64,000 bases of DNA from Bdellovibrionales bacterium Ga0074139 (GTDB taxonomy: Bacteria > Bdellovibrionota > Bdellovibrionia > Bdellovibrionales > Bdellovibrionaceae). The notes beneath the pieces are model-generated. The model was given only the letters and a program-made list of their open reading frames with translations, was not told the DNA's origin and did not search any database. Below, piece by piece: positions 9,116-17,221 of the stretch. Numbering within the stretch: position 1 is the first letter of the stretch; the number at the start of each line of letters is the position of its first letter. The position numbers were made by a program, and so were the translations under genes. The DNA lies in the NCBI GenBank assembly GCA_001464795.1, contig LNEB01000014.1, positions 354,658 to 418,657 on the forward strand. Direction: 5' to 3'.

Positions 9116-9832
9116 TTACTTGAGCTTAGTTGCCAATGAAAACATTGAAAATTTGAAATGATCATACGAGGAGGTCAAAATATGAAATATGGTAATTAAC
9201 CAAAAGAAACGAAGTGAAAAGAAGTTTTGTAAAATAGAGTTTTGTGAAAAAAGACTAAGAAGATGAAGACTTAAAATAATACCATTAACAAGTATCAAAT
9301 TCTTGAAGTAAGAATTTACTAAACCCTTATCACTGGATTTTGTATACGCATGAATATACCATCTAAAATAGTGATACAGTATGAGTAAAGCGAACTCAGT
9401 TCTTATATGCATAGGCAATAGAAATGGACCTATTAAATTTGAAAAGAGGCCAAAAACTTTTACATACAGAGACACAGTAAGATATAATAAAATTGTGAAC
9501 AGTCCTAAGTTAAATAAAAGGCTATTCTTTGAATTTAGTGTCTTTGTTTCATCTAAAAACACATGGAAAACAAAAAGTTGGGCAGCGGCAGCTGCAAAGT
9601 AGTTAGAATTCAAAGGCAAAAAATAAAGGGACACCAATAACAGCAAAATACCAAAATGATACGAAATAGTAATAGAGTTATAATTGATTTTTCGTAGATG
9701 ACTGTGTTCAGACAAAATAAAATGTGGATATCCCAGAATGATAAACAAACTTGTTAATGAAAAACTAGACATTACGGTAATAGAGGCCACTGAAATAGTG
9801 ACAATCAAACTTAAAAAGATGCTAAGATTCAT
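9116..9832 (-). CDS. Polytopic membrane protein with conserved-looking His/Asp motifs, unknown
   Basis: A 238-residue protein with about seven membrane segments. Several His residues sit at segment edges: GYPHF near residue 34-38, EHSH (42-45), FHVFLDE, YHYFRWYIH and a final FHILTSSYDH. Such a pattern of His and Asp at the membrane face is typical of integral-membrane metal enzymes, but I cannot match it to a known family. Its start lies only 12 bases from the start of the divergent hydroxylase-type gene, so the two gene sets must share a promoter region that overlaps their coding starts. Possible role in lipid or isoprenoid modification is inferred from neighbours only. Confidence 0.6.
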   Translation of the reverse strand: MNLSIFLSLIVTISVASITVMSSFSLTSLFIILGYPHFILSEHSHLRKINYNSITISYHFGILLLLVSLYFLPLNSNYFAAAAAQLFVFHVFLDETKTLNSKNSLLFNLGLFTILLYLTVSLYVKVFGLFSNLIGPFLLPMHIRTEFALLILYHYFRWYIHAYTKSSDKGLVNSYFKNLILVNGIILSLHLLSLFSQNSILQNFFSLRFFWLITIFHILTSSYDHFKFSMFSLATKLK

Positions 9833-9844
9833 ATTATATATATT

Positions 9845-10519
9845 ATGACCGATAAAATTCTAAGCAACGTATTTTTTTTTCATCCGCTAATATCTCTATT
9901 AGTCTTATTCTTTTTTTCTCTATTTTACCTCTTTACGAAAAGAAAATCTCCAATATGGGCCTCTGGATCTGATTATGCTTATTACTGGATATTCAGGCCG
10001 GCCGTGATGTTTACATTCGGAAGTTTTTTATATGCCTTATTATATATTTCACGTGAAAAGCCATTGCTTCTGATGTTTAAACAAAACATTCTTGTTCAAA
10101 TAGTTGTTCTTTATGCTCTTTTTGATCTTGTTGTTTATTTAGTTCATTTTGCATGTCACAAAAATAAGTACCTTTTTAAAATGCATCGTCCCCACCATGA
10201 AAACTATACCCTCAGTTGGGAAAATGGAAAAAAGGACGGATGGGGGTTTGAAATAGCCAGCACTGCACTGCATGTACCGCTACTTTACTATTTTGCTTTT
10301 TCAAAAGAAGCCATTTTTATTGTTTTGTTACTTTGGAAAATCGCACTTAGCCTTAGTCATCACAATATTAATTTTAAGTTTCCATTTCTTGAAGCTGTTT
10401 TTGTTTCACCAGCCAGACATGGTAGCCATCATATCATTTTGAACGAGAAGAAATTCAATTATGCAATTACTCTAGTTATCTGGGATAGAATATTTGAAAA
10501 ACTATTTCCTAAAAAGTAG
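9845..10519 (+). CDS. Fatty-acid hydroxylase / sterol-desaturase superfamily membrane enzyme
   Basis: A 224-residue membrane diiron oxygenase. The histidine boxes are visible in order: HxxxH at 101-105 (HFACH), HxxHH at 114-118 (HRPHH), an HH pair at 172-173, and HxxHH at 192-196 (HGSHH). The family C-terminus follows (NYAITLVIWDRIFEKLF). Three to four hydrophobic stretches place it in the inner membrane. The superfamily includes sterol C4/C5 enzymes, fatty-acid 2-hydroxylases and carotenoid hydroxylases, and the substrate is not determined here. It overlaps the UbiA gene by 26 bases, so hydroxylation of a prenylated or isoprenoid product is a reasonable idea. The sequence is unusually AT-rich. 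Confidence 0.87.
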   Translation: MTDKILSNVFFFHPLISLLVLFFFSLFYLFTKRKSPIWASGSDYAYYWIFRPAVMFTFGSFLYALLYISREKPLLLMFKQNILVQIVVLYALFDLVVYLVHFACHKNKYLFKMHRPHHENYTLSWENGKKDGWGFEIASTALHVPLLYYFAFSKEAIFIVLLLWKIALSLSHHNINFKFPFLEAVFVSPARHGSHHIILNEKKFNYAITLVIWDRIFEKLFPKK

Positions 10520-11312
10520 CCAGTTATTCGATTCTATTAATAAGTATCGATTGCATATTGCTGCACTTTACTTTTTTCTTATCTATTCTTATATTTATAC
10601 TAAAAACACAGTCTATTCACCACTCTTCACATGTCTGGCATTTACACTCTGTTTAATAGGCTGCTACATTTTTAATCGGGGAATGGATTACGAAGCAGAC
10701 ACAATTAATAATAGCAGCGAAGCACTGAAATCAAAATATTTTTTAGCCATTAGTGGCATAGCTTTTACCCTACCAATTTTCTATTTTATATATTCTGGTC
10801 AACCTATTATCCCCTATTTATTTTTTGTTTTTTCATCAATTTTATACAGTTACAAATTTAAGTCATTTCGAATTAAGGATTTATTTTTATTTAAAAATTT
10901 GTGGGCGGCTTTAAGTTGGACATTGTCTATTTATATTATTAATCAAATCTATTTACGAAACCAACCCATGACCATGGAAAGCTTTTTAGGGTTTATCAAA
11001 TATTTTTATCCACTATTCATTACCATACTTACTTTTGAAATCTTTTATGATTTAAAGGACATTGTTGGTGATAGAAAAGTGGGGACAAAGACAATTCCAA
11101 CTTTTTTTGGTTTTAATAAATCCAAATACATAATATCTAGCCTCTTCGCTTTACAAGCTGCTTTTTTATTTACGAAACACCAATCCATATTCCGGATTTG
11201 GATTTATGCTCTGATCATTATCTTGCTAATTTTCATCAAACAGCATTCGTCGCAAAGACTTTACCACTTACCGGTTTACGGTTTTATTTTGCATCTATTG
11301 TTGTTTTATTAA
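10494..11312 (+). CDS. UbiA-family prenyltransferase
   Basis: A 272-residue intramembrane prenyltransferase with about eight or nine membrane segments. The first Asp-rich motif is N61-x3-D65-x3-D69 (NRGMDYEAD). The second is D186-x2-D189-x3-D193 (YDLKDIVGDRKVGTKTIP), which is the classic UbiA signature for magnesium-diphosphate binding. A middle loop with YSYKFKSFRIKD also fits the family. The acceptor could be a quinone head group, carotenoid end group or other lipid. The start at 10494 lies inside the hydroxylase gene, and this 26-base overlap suggests coupled translation. Its 3' end overlaps the convergent lipoprotein gene by 4 bases. Heavy AT bias is shared with its neighbours. Confidence 0.87.
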   Translation: MKNYFLKSSQLFDSINKYRLHIAALYFFLIYSYIYTKNTVYSPLFTCLAFTLCLIGCYIFNRGMDYEADTINNSSEALKSKYFLAISGIAFTLPIFYFIYSGQPIIPYLFFVFSSILYSYKFKSFRIKDLFLFKNLWAALSWTLSIYIINQIYLRNQPMTMESFLGFIKYFYPLFITILTFEIFYDLKDIVGDRKVGTKTIPTFFGFNKSKYIISSLFALQAAFLFTKHQSIFRIWIYALIIILLIFIKQHSSQRLYHLPVYGFILHLLLFY

Positions 11313-12280
11313 TTTCGTGTGACTTTATAGATTTTAAATTTTCCAGAAACTGCATCAAAGAGATGATAAAACAATGTTTTCGAAAGATCATCATAAGTAG
11401 GTGTCGGGCCTTCGACCAATAAGCCAGTAATTGACTGAATTATTTGTGGATTAGTAAAGGCCTCTGTCGTTGATGTTCGTTTAGCCACAACAATCCGAAA
11501 ATCATTACCGGTAAAAGTTGAGCCTGTTGGAAATACAGTGAAGAAAACTTCCAACTTATCTCTTGATAGGCTGCCAGCATAAGTACGACAATTTGAAAAG
11601 TTCACATTTTGAAAAACGGAATCTGTATCGGATCTCGCAGAAAGTACTCTTGAGGAAACATCATAATACTTAAGCGAGCTTGTTTCGGGGTAAGGATTTC
11701 CAGCGAATGTCGCCCGAGAAATGACCATTTGTAGTCCATCCCAAGTGACATCAATGTCCATATCTAAAGTTCCAGGAACTCCTGCTGTAACAGCTGAATC
11801 AGAGGCAGTGACACCATTGATCTGAATTGCAGAAGGGCCTGTCACTTGTACTGTGCCCCCGAAAACTGTTTGCGAGTTTGTTGCGTAAGTGCGAGTTGAA
11901 ACAAAATAAAAATTTCCACTTAAATCGATTGAAGGTACACCATCCAAATCATCGGAATCCACTGTTCCTGTCAATACTCCTACGTATTGATAAACCCCCA
12001 AACCATCTTTCACTGCATAGTGAAGGCTCATTTGATCATCACTGGAAGGTTTATCATTCCAAAAAAGAACCACCTGATCAGAGGAAACCTTTGGCTCCAT
12101 CGCATTTTGTGAATATCCATTAATGACAACTTCAGTGGGGCTAGACCACTCAGAATTAGTCCCAAAATTTTGCAAGCATGTGGTCGTATTGCCTTTAGAA
12201 TCACCAGAACTACTGCTGGTGCAACTGACACTGACGAACAGATACATCAACAAAAAAGTGTTCAGGATCATTTTGTTCAT
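11309..12280 (-). CDS. Lipoprotein, probable beta-propeller/sugar-sensing type, unknown function
   Basis: A 323-residue lipoprotein. The signal peptide ends in the lipobox VSVSC (Cys20), followed by a Ser-rich linker. The mature part has repeated beta segments that resemble WD40-like (PD40) blades, such as a stretch with VLFWNDKPSSDDQMSLHY followed by further SxDG and FYFVS-type strands. This suggests a beta-propeller facing the periplasm or the outer-membrane surface, but I am not sure of the fold. It is transcribed away from the protease gene at 12424, with a 143-base region between the two starts. Function unknown. Confidence 0.7.
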   Translation of the reverse strand: MNKMILNTFLLMYLFVSVSCTSSSSGDSKGNTTTCLQNFGTNSEWSSPTEVVINGYSQNAMEPKVSSDQVVLFWNDKPSSDDQMSLHYAVKDGLGVYQYVGVLTGTVDSDDLDGVPSIDLSGNFYFVSTRTYATNSQTVFGGTVQVTGPSAIQINGVTASDSAVTAGVPGTLDMDIDVTWDGLQMVISRATFAGNPYPETSSLKYYDVSSRVLSARSDTDSVFQNVNFSNCRTYAGSLSRDKLEVFFTVFPTGSTFTGNDFRIVVAKRTSTTEAFTNPQIIQSITGLLVEGPTPTYDDLSKTLFYHLFDAVSGKFKIYKVTRN

Positions 12281-12423
12281 TTATATATATTCAACAATAC
12301 TAAGTTGTCCTGTAAAGCTTAGATTGAATCTAATCGTTAAATCAGCACATACGTAGGGTCGAAGAATCAAAAAGCTCTAAACCTACACATTTTTTGGCAG
12401 TTTGATTGCAATATGAATTAGTG

Positions 12424-13344
12424 ATGTTTATTAAATTGAATAAGCTCTTGATTATGACCTTCCTTTCTTTGTGGTGTTTACCCATTTTTGGCAATGAAGC
12501 CCACTTTCCCCTTACAAAGGTAGACAAATTAAGTGCGAAAAAAAAACAAGAACTCCAAAAGATTCTCGATGTCTCATTTTGGGCCGAGTTTGATGGTTTC
12601 TCTTGTTCAGGAACATTTATAAATAATCGAGGAATGTTCCTAACTGCTGATCATTGTATTAAGTCTTGTTTTATTGATGAAAGAGACGAACAATACACAG
12701 TTACAAAAAGCTTTCATAGGCGTGACTTGGGCCCTGCTCAGTGGCTCAATTTTCGTCGGTTATACCCGCAACTAATGCCAGACAATATAACCTGTGAAAC
12801 AGTTATTAATGGTGAGATTAAAAGATCAAGACTCGTAGTCGCTAGTAAAGGAAGACTCAATCCCTATTTCCCTAAGCAGCTTGAGGCTCCAGAACTTATT
12901 ACTAAATATAAAAAATTTGTTGATTCAGGTGCTGGATGGCCCACTGGAGATTTCGCAATCTTAGAGCTCACGGATAAACCTAAAACAAATTGTCTACAAT
13001 TAGGAGATCGACTTCCACAAAAAGGCGAGCTCATGCAATCTATTTCATTTCCTTTAATGAACCTAGATAAACGGATTCCCTTTTATTCAGCAGGCGTTTT
13101 GCTTGAAAATGAGCCCAGCGAACCCAATTCATTTGTTACATCTGTTGAAGCAGAAACAGGATCCAGTGGTGCAAGTATAATTGGAAAAGATGGGGATATA
13201 ATAGGAGTAGCAAGTATTGTGCTCGATATTGGAGATCCAGAGGCAAAAATAAAACAAATGCTCAAAGTCACAAGTACTCTTGGCATATTGGAATCTGCTC
13301 GCGAAACTTTAGGGTATGATATCGTTTGTGAAATTGAGCAATAG
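12424..13344 (+). CDS. Secreted trypsin-like serine protease
   Basis: An exported S1-type (chymotrypsin-fold) protease of about 306 residues. The open frame begins with a TTG at 12406, but the ATG at 12424 gives a clean signal peptide (cut near IFGNEA), so I use it. Numbered from the longer frame, the triad is His83 (LTADHC), Asp182 (GDFAIL) and Ser254 (TGSSGAS), with a Cys pair flanking the catalytic His. The pattern is close to bacterial glutamyl-endopeptidase/trypsin-like peptidase domains. No PDZ domain is present. Secreted proteases are common in predatory and saprophytic relatives, but the role here is unknown. Confidence 0.88.
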   Translation: MFIKLNKLLIMTFLSLWCLPIFGNEAHFPLTKVDKLSAKKKQELQKILDVSFWAEFDGFSCSGTFINNRGMFLTADHCIKSCFIDERDEQYTVTKSFHRRDLGPAQWLNFRRLYPQLMPDNITCETVINGEIKRSRLVVASKGRLNPYFPKQLEAPELITKYKKFVDSGAGWPTGDFAILELTDKPKTNCLQLGDRLPQKGELMQSISFPLMNLDKRIPFYSAGVLLENEPSEPNSFVTSVEAETGSSGASIIGKDGDIIGVASIVLDIGDPEAKIKQMLKVTSTLGILESARETLGYDIVCEIEQ

Positions 13345-13394
13345 TCGAGCATTGCAATCTTAAAAAAACCGAGTGGGGACCTGGCACCAAAATC

Positions 13395-13405
13395 GGCGGA
13401 GAGAG
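13395..13405. repeat. Direct copy of the tRNA-Ser 3' end (possible att remnant)
   Basis: The 11 bases GGCGGAGAGAG here are identical, in the same orientation, to 17060-17070, which are the last bases of the tRNA-Ser gene (discriminator, CC and acceptor stem). The 3.7 kb between them holds the caspase-like, Tiki-like and RelA/SpoT genes. tRNA 3' ends are common integration sites, so this could mark the far end of an inserted block. The repeat is short and partly low in complexity, so chance is possible. No integrase gene lies between the copies. Confidence 0.4.
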
Positions 13406-13601
13406 AGAATATTGCACTTTGTGTTTGAAATTACTGATGTGAAAACACAGGTTGTAGTTAATTGTAGTAAGCTATTAGTAAGATCAAAATTTATTTAGGC
13501 TATGTTATTTTCTGATTATTGAACAAAAGGCTCATCAGATTAAATTGGACACGGTTTCAAATTGATTTCCATTTGGCACAACAAGTGCTTCGAATGAATT
13601 T

Positions 13602-14627
13602 ATGATATCCCGATTCCACATGACTGATTTGACCTGTCAAACTTTTAAACGATTGTCAGGCCAGCTAGCCGTATTTTGTTTTATAGTTCTATTTTCACAG
13701 GTTGTGCAGGCTAATGGTGCTTTATTGTTCGTAACAACTGATGGCAAACAAAACCAAATCCATAAATCAGACTTAACCACCTACAAGTCTTTTCAGAACT
13801 CATTAACTGGCTTTTTCACTAAACAGACCCATCAAAGTCCAAAAATTATAGAGGCCAGACTTTCTAATATTAGAGATCTTCCTTCATTTATTGAAACCAC
13901 AGTCAACAACGAAGACAAAATTGATTTGATTGTATTTCAGGGGCATGGAAATCACAAAGAGATGATATTCGATCTGGCAAATAGATTTAGCGGAAGCGAG
14001 CTAAGTGATATCATCTCTGATGACCGAGTTCTCAATCGAATGACCAAAGAACAAATGTCTATTTATTTTCCAGCGTGTCAGTGTGGCTTGAAACCGAATG
14101 ACGAAACTCTTAGCTTTCAGGAAGCATTCTCTGAAGCTTTTGTTCGCTCTGCTGCGATGAGGGGAAAGAAGTTTGTGACATTTCAGACTATAGCCCATCC
14201 AAATTTGTTCAATGGCTTTGCTACCATGCCTGGGCTTGGCTATATGTCGTGGATTATTCAGAAAAGTGGCATTTATCCAATCTACCAAAAAATCTTGCTC
14301 GCAGGCCAAAGGGTGCCAGGAAAATGGGGAGAAGCCTTAGTGGCGTTGAACTCAGGTCAAATTCGCTCGCAGCTCGCTGTTCTTGCTACTGTTGGCTTGA
14401 GCTATTTGATGCCATCAAATTCTTTTGAAATGCGTCTACTAGCTTTTGCACCGGCGATATCAGCATTTGCCCTGACTTATCTAGAGCTCGTGCAGGTTGG
14501 CGTTGTGAAAAATTTAATTTATAAAAATGGCGAAATCATAAAAGGTGATCGACCTCTTCGACCTGTGATGCGCTCGTTGGCAAAAAGAAACTCAAGATTG
14601 TTGTGCAAAGAAGTTATCTCAAAATGA
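13602..14627 (+). CDS. Exported caspase-like (clan CD) cysteine peptidase-like protein
   Basis: A 341-residue protein. A signal peptide or anchor lies at about residues 18-38. The next 160 residues look like a caspase/CHAT-type fold: a strand and catalytic-type His in IVFQGHGNH (His115) and a strand ending in the Cys in IYFPACQCG (Cys159). This His then Cys order and spacing fits clan CD peptidases. The C-terminal third has a hydrophobic region (about 262-300), so the protein may be anchored in the membrane with the domain in the periplasm. It lies 77 bases upstream of the Tiki-like gene on the same strand. The assignment rests on motif pattern and is not certain. Confidence 0.55.
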   Translation: MISRFHMTDLTCQTFKRLSGQLAVFCFIVLFSQVVQANGALLFVTTDGKQNQIHKSDLTTYKSFQNSLTGFFTKQTHQSPKIIEARLSNIRDLPSFIETTVNNEDKIDLIVFQGHGNHKEMIFDLANRFSGSELSDIISDDRVLNRMTKEQMSIYFPACQCGLKPNDETLSFQEAFSEAFVRSAAMRGKKFVTFQTIAHPNLFNGFATMPGLGYMSWIIQKSGIYPIYQKILLAGQRVPGKWGEALVALNSGQIRSQLAVLATVGLSYLMPSNSFEMRLLAFAPAISAFALTYLELVQVGVVKNLIYKNGEIIKGDRPLRPVMRSLAKRNSRLLCKEVISK

Positions 14628-14704
14628 GTTGATTCCTGAGTCCAGCTTGGTGCTTAAGGACTTTCAATGGACACATTTGTCTAAGCTGGGTAAAGTTAAA
14701 TGAG

Positions 14705-15682
14705 ATGAGCGTAGTTACAGCGATATTTATATTATTCCATTCAGCCAATATTTGGGCTCATGAATGTCGGCTGGGAACAAATTCTGATCTCATTGATCTT
14801 CAAAAATTTTCTTCGTCTCTTAAAAAAGTGAGCCTCGGTAAGAAAATTGAGCTCGATTCAAACCTGATTCAGCCCTGGCGCTCTAATGCCGCTTTACCGT
14901 GCGGAGGAGAGTTTCTTGCCACTTATCAGCAAGGCGATAAGGAGCTTTACTTTTTAGCTGTGAACCACCTCTCAGAAGAAACGAAAGTGAGTTCATCCGA
15001 ACTTTCATTCATCGAAAAGGTCATTCTTCAAGCGAAGCCTCGAAGCGTCTTAGTTGAGATTGCAAGCAGCAGCAATCCTCAAATGAGTGGTGATGATATC
15101 GAGAACATGGCGGCCTCATGCACAAAGGGCGATAAGTTTACTTGCTCCGAGGGAGTCTTTGCAGCAATTTCTGCAAACAGGGCCGGAGCTAAGATCGTTG
15201 CTGGTGAGCCGTCTCCGAGCGCACTTTTCCCCGCACTACTAAAGACATATACTCTCAGTGACCTTTACGCATTCTCTTCAGTGCGAGCTCTTGTGACTCT
15301 GCAGAGATCCGGAGTGCCAGCCGATAAGTGGCCCGATGCAATGATGAATGAGGTTCGAAAGGAAATCACGGAGGCAAACGGCCCGTGGTCATATGAAGAT
15401 TTTCGAAGCTGGTGGAAGAACAGTGTTAGTCAAGAAATGAACTTATCAAGAATAACACCAAGTCTACTAGAACCGAGAAATGATTCTGGCTCCAATAAGG
15501 TTCAAAAAATAGCGGCTTCTGCCGACTTTGCTCGAGAGTCAATTCTGCTCAAACAAACCCAAGATCTGCTGAATTCGAACTCACCAACGATGGTTGTATA
15601 TGGAACGAGCCATTTTTATAAACAGCAAAAAGCACTCGAAAGTAGTTTGGGTCCGCCGAAGATCACTTGCCTTAAACAGTAA
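14705..15682 (+). CDS. Exported protein resembling the Tiki/TraB/ChaN superfamily
   Basis: A 325-residue protein with a signal peptide (about 1-18, cut near IWAHE). Motifs recall the Tiki/TraB/EreA-ChaN group: an N-terminal strand with a His (LAVNHLS), a strand with Glu (SVLVEIAS), a GEPSPS segment, and a near-terminal strand ending GTSHF. The usual N-terminal Gly-Glu-x-His is reduced to Val-Asn-His, so metal binding may differ. A second member of the same broad group, with the canonical motif, lies at 63015-63848. Base composition is clearly richer in G and C than the flanking genes (about half in some stretches), which suggests recent acquisition. Function unknown. Confidence 0.5.
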   Translation: MSVVTAIFILFHSANIWAHECRLGTNSDLIDLQKFSSSLKKVSLGKKIELDSNLIQPWRSNAALPCGGEFLATYQQGDKELYFLAVNHLSEETKVSSSELSFIEKVILQAKPRSVLVEIASSSNPQMSGDDIENMAASCTKGDKFTCSEGVFAAISANRAGAKIVAGEPSPSALFPALLKTYTLSDLYAFSSVRALVTLQRSGVPADKWPDAMMNEVRKEITEANGPWSYEDFRSWWKNSVSQEMNLSRITPSLLEPRNDSGSNKVQKIAASADFARESILLKQTQDLLNSNSPTMVVYGTSHFYKQQKALESSLGPPKITCLKQ

Positions 15683-16017
15683 ATGTGGTGACCCTCGATC
15701 AATAGCTTGTGAAATTATTTAGCAACTCAAAACGCCCAGTAAAGTTCGCCTTCAAAAAATTATTTCGAGCTCTTTGAAATGGGTTGCCTCGTGAATTTCC
15801 AATAAGAAATATTTCTTTGCTCTGACTTCAGTGCTGTAAGTCCATTATCAAAATGATAGATACGATAATGAGTCATAGTTTAAGTAATTTCAATATGTTA
15901 TGAGCGTAAACTGATAAAAATAAGCTTTTTTAAGAGACTCGTATTTTTTTAAAATTAAAATAACTTTTCAATAATATCAATATGTTATAAAGTTAAACTC
16001 GTAAAAATTGGAGTTTT
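15683..16017. other. 335-base non-coding region before the RelA/SpoT gene
   Basis: No convincing gene is present on either strand. The right half becomes strongly AT-rich and holds two imperfect direct copies of a 32-base element (see the separate repeat entry). The second copy ends 8 bases before the RelA/SpoT start codon, so it probably includes the promoter or ribosome-binding region of that gene. No hairpin terminator for the upstream Tiki-like gene was found. Confidence 0.6.
15890..16008 (+). repeat. Two direct copies of a 32-base element upstream of the RelA/SpoT gene
   Basis: Copy one starts at 15890 and copy two at 15977. Both begin with the identical 12 bases TCAATATGTTAT and continue with TAAACT and TAAAAAT at matching positions, 26 of 32 positions being identical. 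The starts are 87 bases apart. The pair could be a duplicated operator or promoter that controls the RelA/SpoT gene, or the trace of a small local duplication. Confidence 0.5.
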
Positions 16018-17055
16018 ATGAAGTCTGTTCATCTCAGCTACAGTAAATCGAAAATAGACAAAGCTGGTGAACTTTTAAAGGGAGGACTCAGCTCTAACGA
16101 TGAAACAATTCAAGCCTTAGAGATACTGTCGAATTGGCGCGCAGTTCATGCTATGCCGCTTGATACTTTTGCTAAAGTATTGAAAACGAGAGCTGAAAAA
16201 ATCAGCGCCGATGCGATTATTGCGCAAAGATTAAAAAGAACACCATCAATTTTACTTAAACTTTCAAACCACAAAACAATGCGATTATCTACAATGCAAG
16301 ATATTGGTGGATTAAGAGCTATCTTAGCTACAACAGAAGAAGTTTATGAATTATTAGCCTTGTATAAAAATTCAAGATCTAAACACTCCATGTTTTCGCT
16401 GGATGATTACATTAATCAACCAAAAATGGATGGATATCGCAGTGTTCACCTTATTTATAAATTAGCGAAAACTCCGAGTTTATTTTTAGAAATACAACTG
16501 AGATCGCAGCTTCAGCATATCTGGGCTACTGGCGTTGAAGTTTTTGGAACCTTGAAAAACAGTTCTTTTAAATCAGGTCAAGGCAGCCGAAAGTGGCTAG
16601 AGTTTTTTGCACTCTTAAGTTCAGTATTCGCAATAAAAGAAAATAAACCAATTTTAGAACAACATCGATCTTTATCAAAAAGTGAGCTTATTGAAAAATT
16701 AAAAATGATAATTACAGAGTTGCAAGCAATAGATAATCTTAATGTTTATACTGCAGTATACAAAACTTTCTCGAAAACAACTGCCAAAGGCAGAAAAGGA
16801 CACTACAGCTTAATTTTGCTAAACTCTCGTGAAAACACAATTTCATTAAAGACATATAGTGCCAATCAATTCGAAATCGCTGCACAAGCCTACCTAGATT
16901 TAGAGACAAAGCATTTTGATGATAAACAAATAAACATTGTTCTAGTTAATACGGGAGATATTAAAAAACTTGAAGAAAGTTATCCGAACTACTTCATGGA
17001 TACGAAAACTCTTGTAAGAAATTTATCTTTAATAATGCTTGGGAAGTTTTTATGA
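16018..17055 (+). CDS. RelA/SpoT synthetase-domain protein (single-domain alarmone synthetase type)
   Basis: A 345-residue protein with a RelA/SpoT nucleotide-pyrophosphokinase domain: RLKRTPSILLKL (71-82), DIGGLR (95-100), the GYRSVH loop with Tyr140, and EIQLRSQLQHIWA (158-170). There is no HD hydrolase domain in front and no TGS/ACT domains behind. The 170-residue C-terminal part ends with a segment containing YPNYFMDT. Known small alarmone synthetases make (p)ppGpp, and some relatives act as toxins or phage-defence effectors by making ppApp or by pyrophosphorylating tRNA. Which one applies cannot be told here. It ends 3 bases before the tRNA-Ser 3' end, and directly repeated DNA lies upstream. 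Confidence 0.85.
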   Translation: MKSVHLSYSKSKIDKAGELLKGGLSSNDETIQALEILSNWRAVHAMPLDTFAKVLKTRAEKISADAIIAQRLKRTPSILLKLSNHKTMRLSTMQDIGGLRAILATTEEVYELLALYKNSRSKHSMFSLDDYINQPKMDGYRSVHLIYKLAKTPSLFLEIQLRSQLQHIWATGVEVFGTLKNSSFKSGQGSRKWLEFFALLSSVFAIKENKPILEQHRSLSKSELIEKLKMIITELQAIDNLNVYTAVYKTFSKTTAKGRKGHYSLILLNSRENTISLKTYSANQFEIAAQAYLDLETKHFDDKQINIVLVNTGDIKKLEESYPNYFMDTKTLVRNLSLIMLGKFL

Positions 17056-17058
17056 ATT

Positions 17059-17148
17059 TGGCGGAGAGAGTGGGATTCGAACCCACGTTAGGTTTGACCC
17101 TAAACACGCTTTCCAAGCGTGCGCCTTCAGCCACTCGGCCATCTCTCC
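17059..17148 (-). tRNA. tRNA-Ser (GGA)
   Basis: The minus strand reads GGAGAGA at the 5' acceptor arm (17148-17142), pairing with TCTCTCC near the 3' end, then discriminator G and an encoded CCA (17061-17059). The anticodon arm CACGCTTGGAAAGCGTG carries anticodon GGA, which reads UCC/UCU serine codons. A long variable arm follows, as expected for tRNA-Ser, and the T arm has GGTTCGAATCC. The gene is 90 nt. Its 3' end faces the RelA/SpoT gene. Confidence 0.96.
17060..17070. repeat. tRNA-Ser 3' end, matching copy at 13395-13405
   Basis: These 11 bases inside the tRNA gene are identical to a sequence 3.67 kb to the left. This would be the expected attachment core if the intervening block had entered at the tRNA 3' end. 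Confidence 0.4.
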
Positions 17149-17221
17149 GTATTTTAGAATAGGCAGTGATAACATTGCGAGCCCCAGAGCTCAATGATGA
17201 CTCAGGGCAAAATTTGATATT

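Noticed and set aside
13366..13390. Fragment resembling a REP/RAYT-type palindrome (GGGGACCTGGCACC)
   Set aside because: Only one copy is in the window and the inverted arms are 4 bases. There is no nearby transposase.
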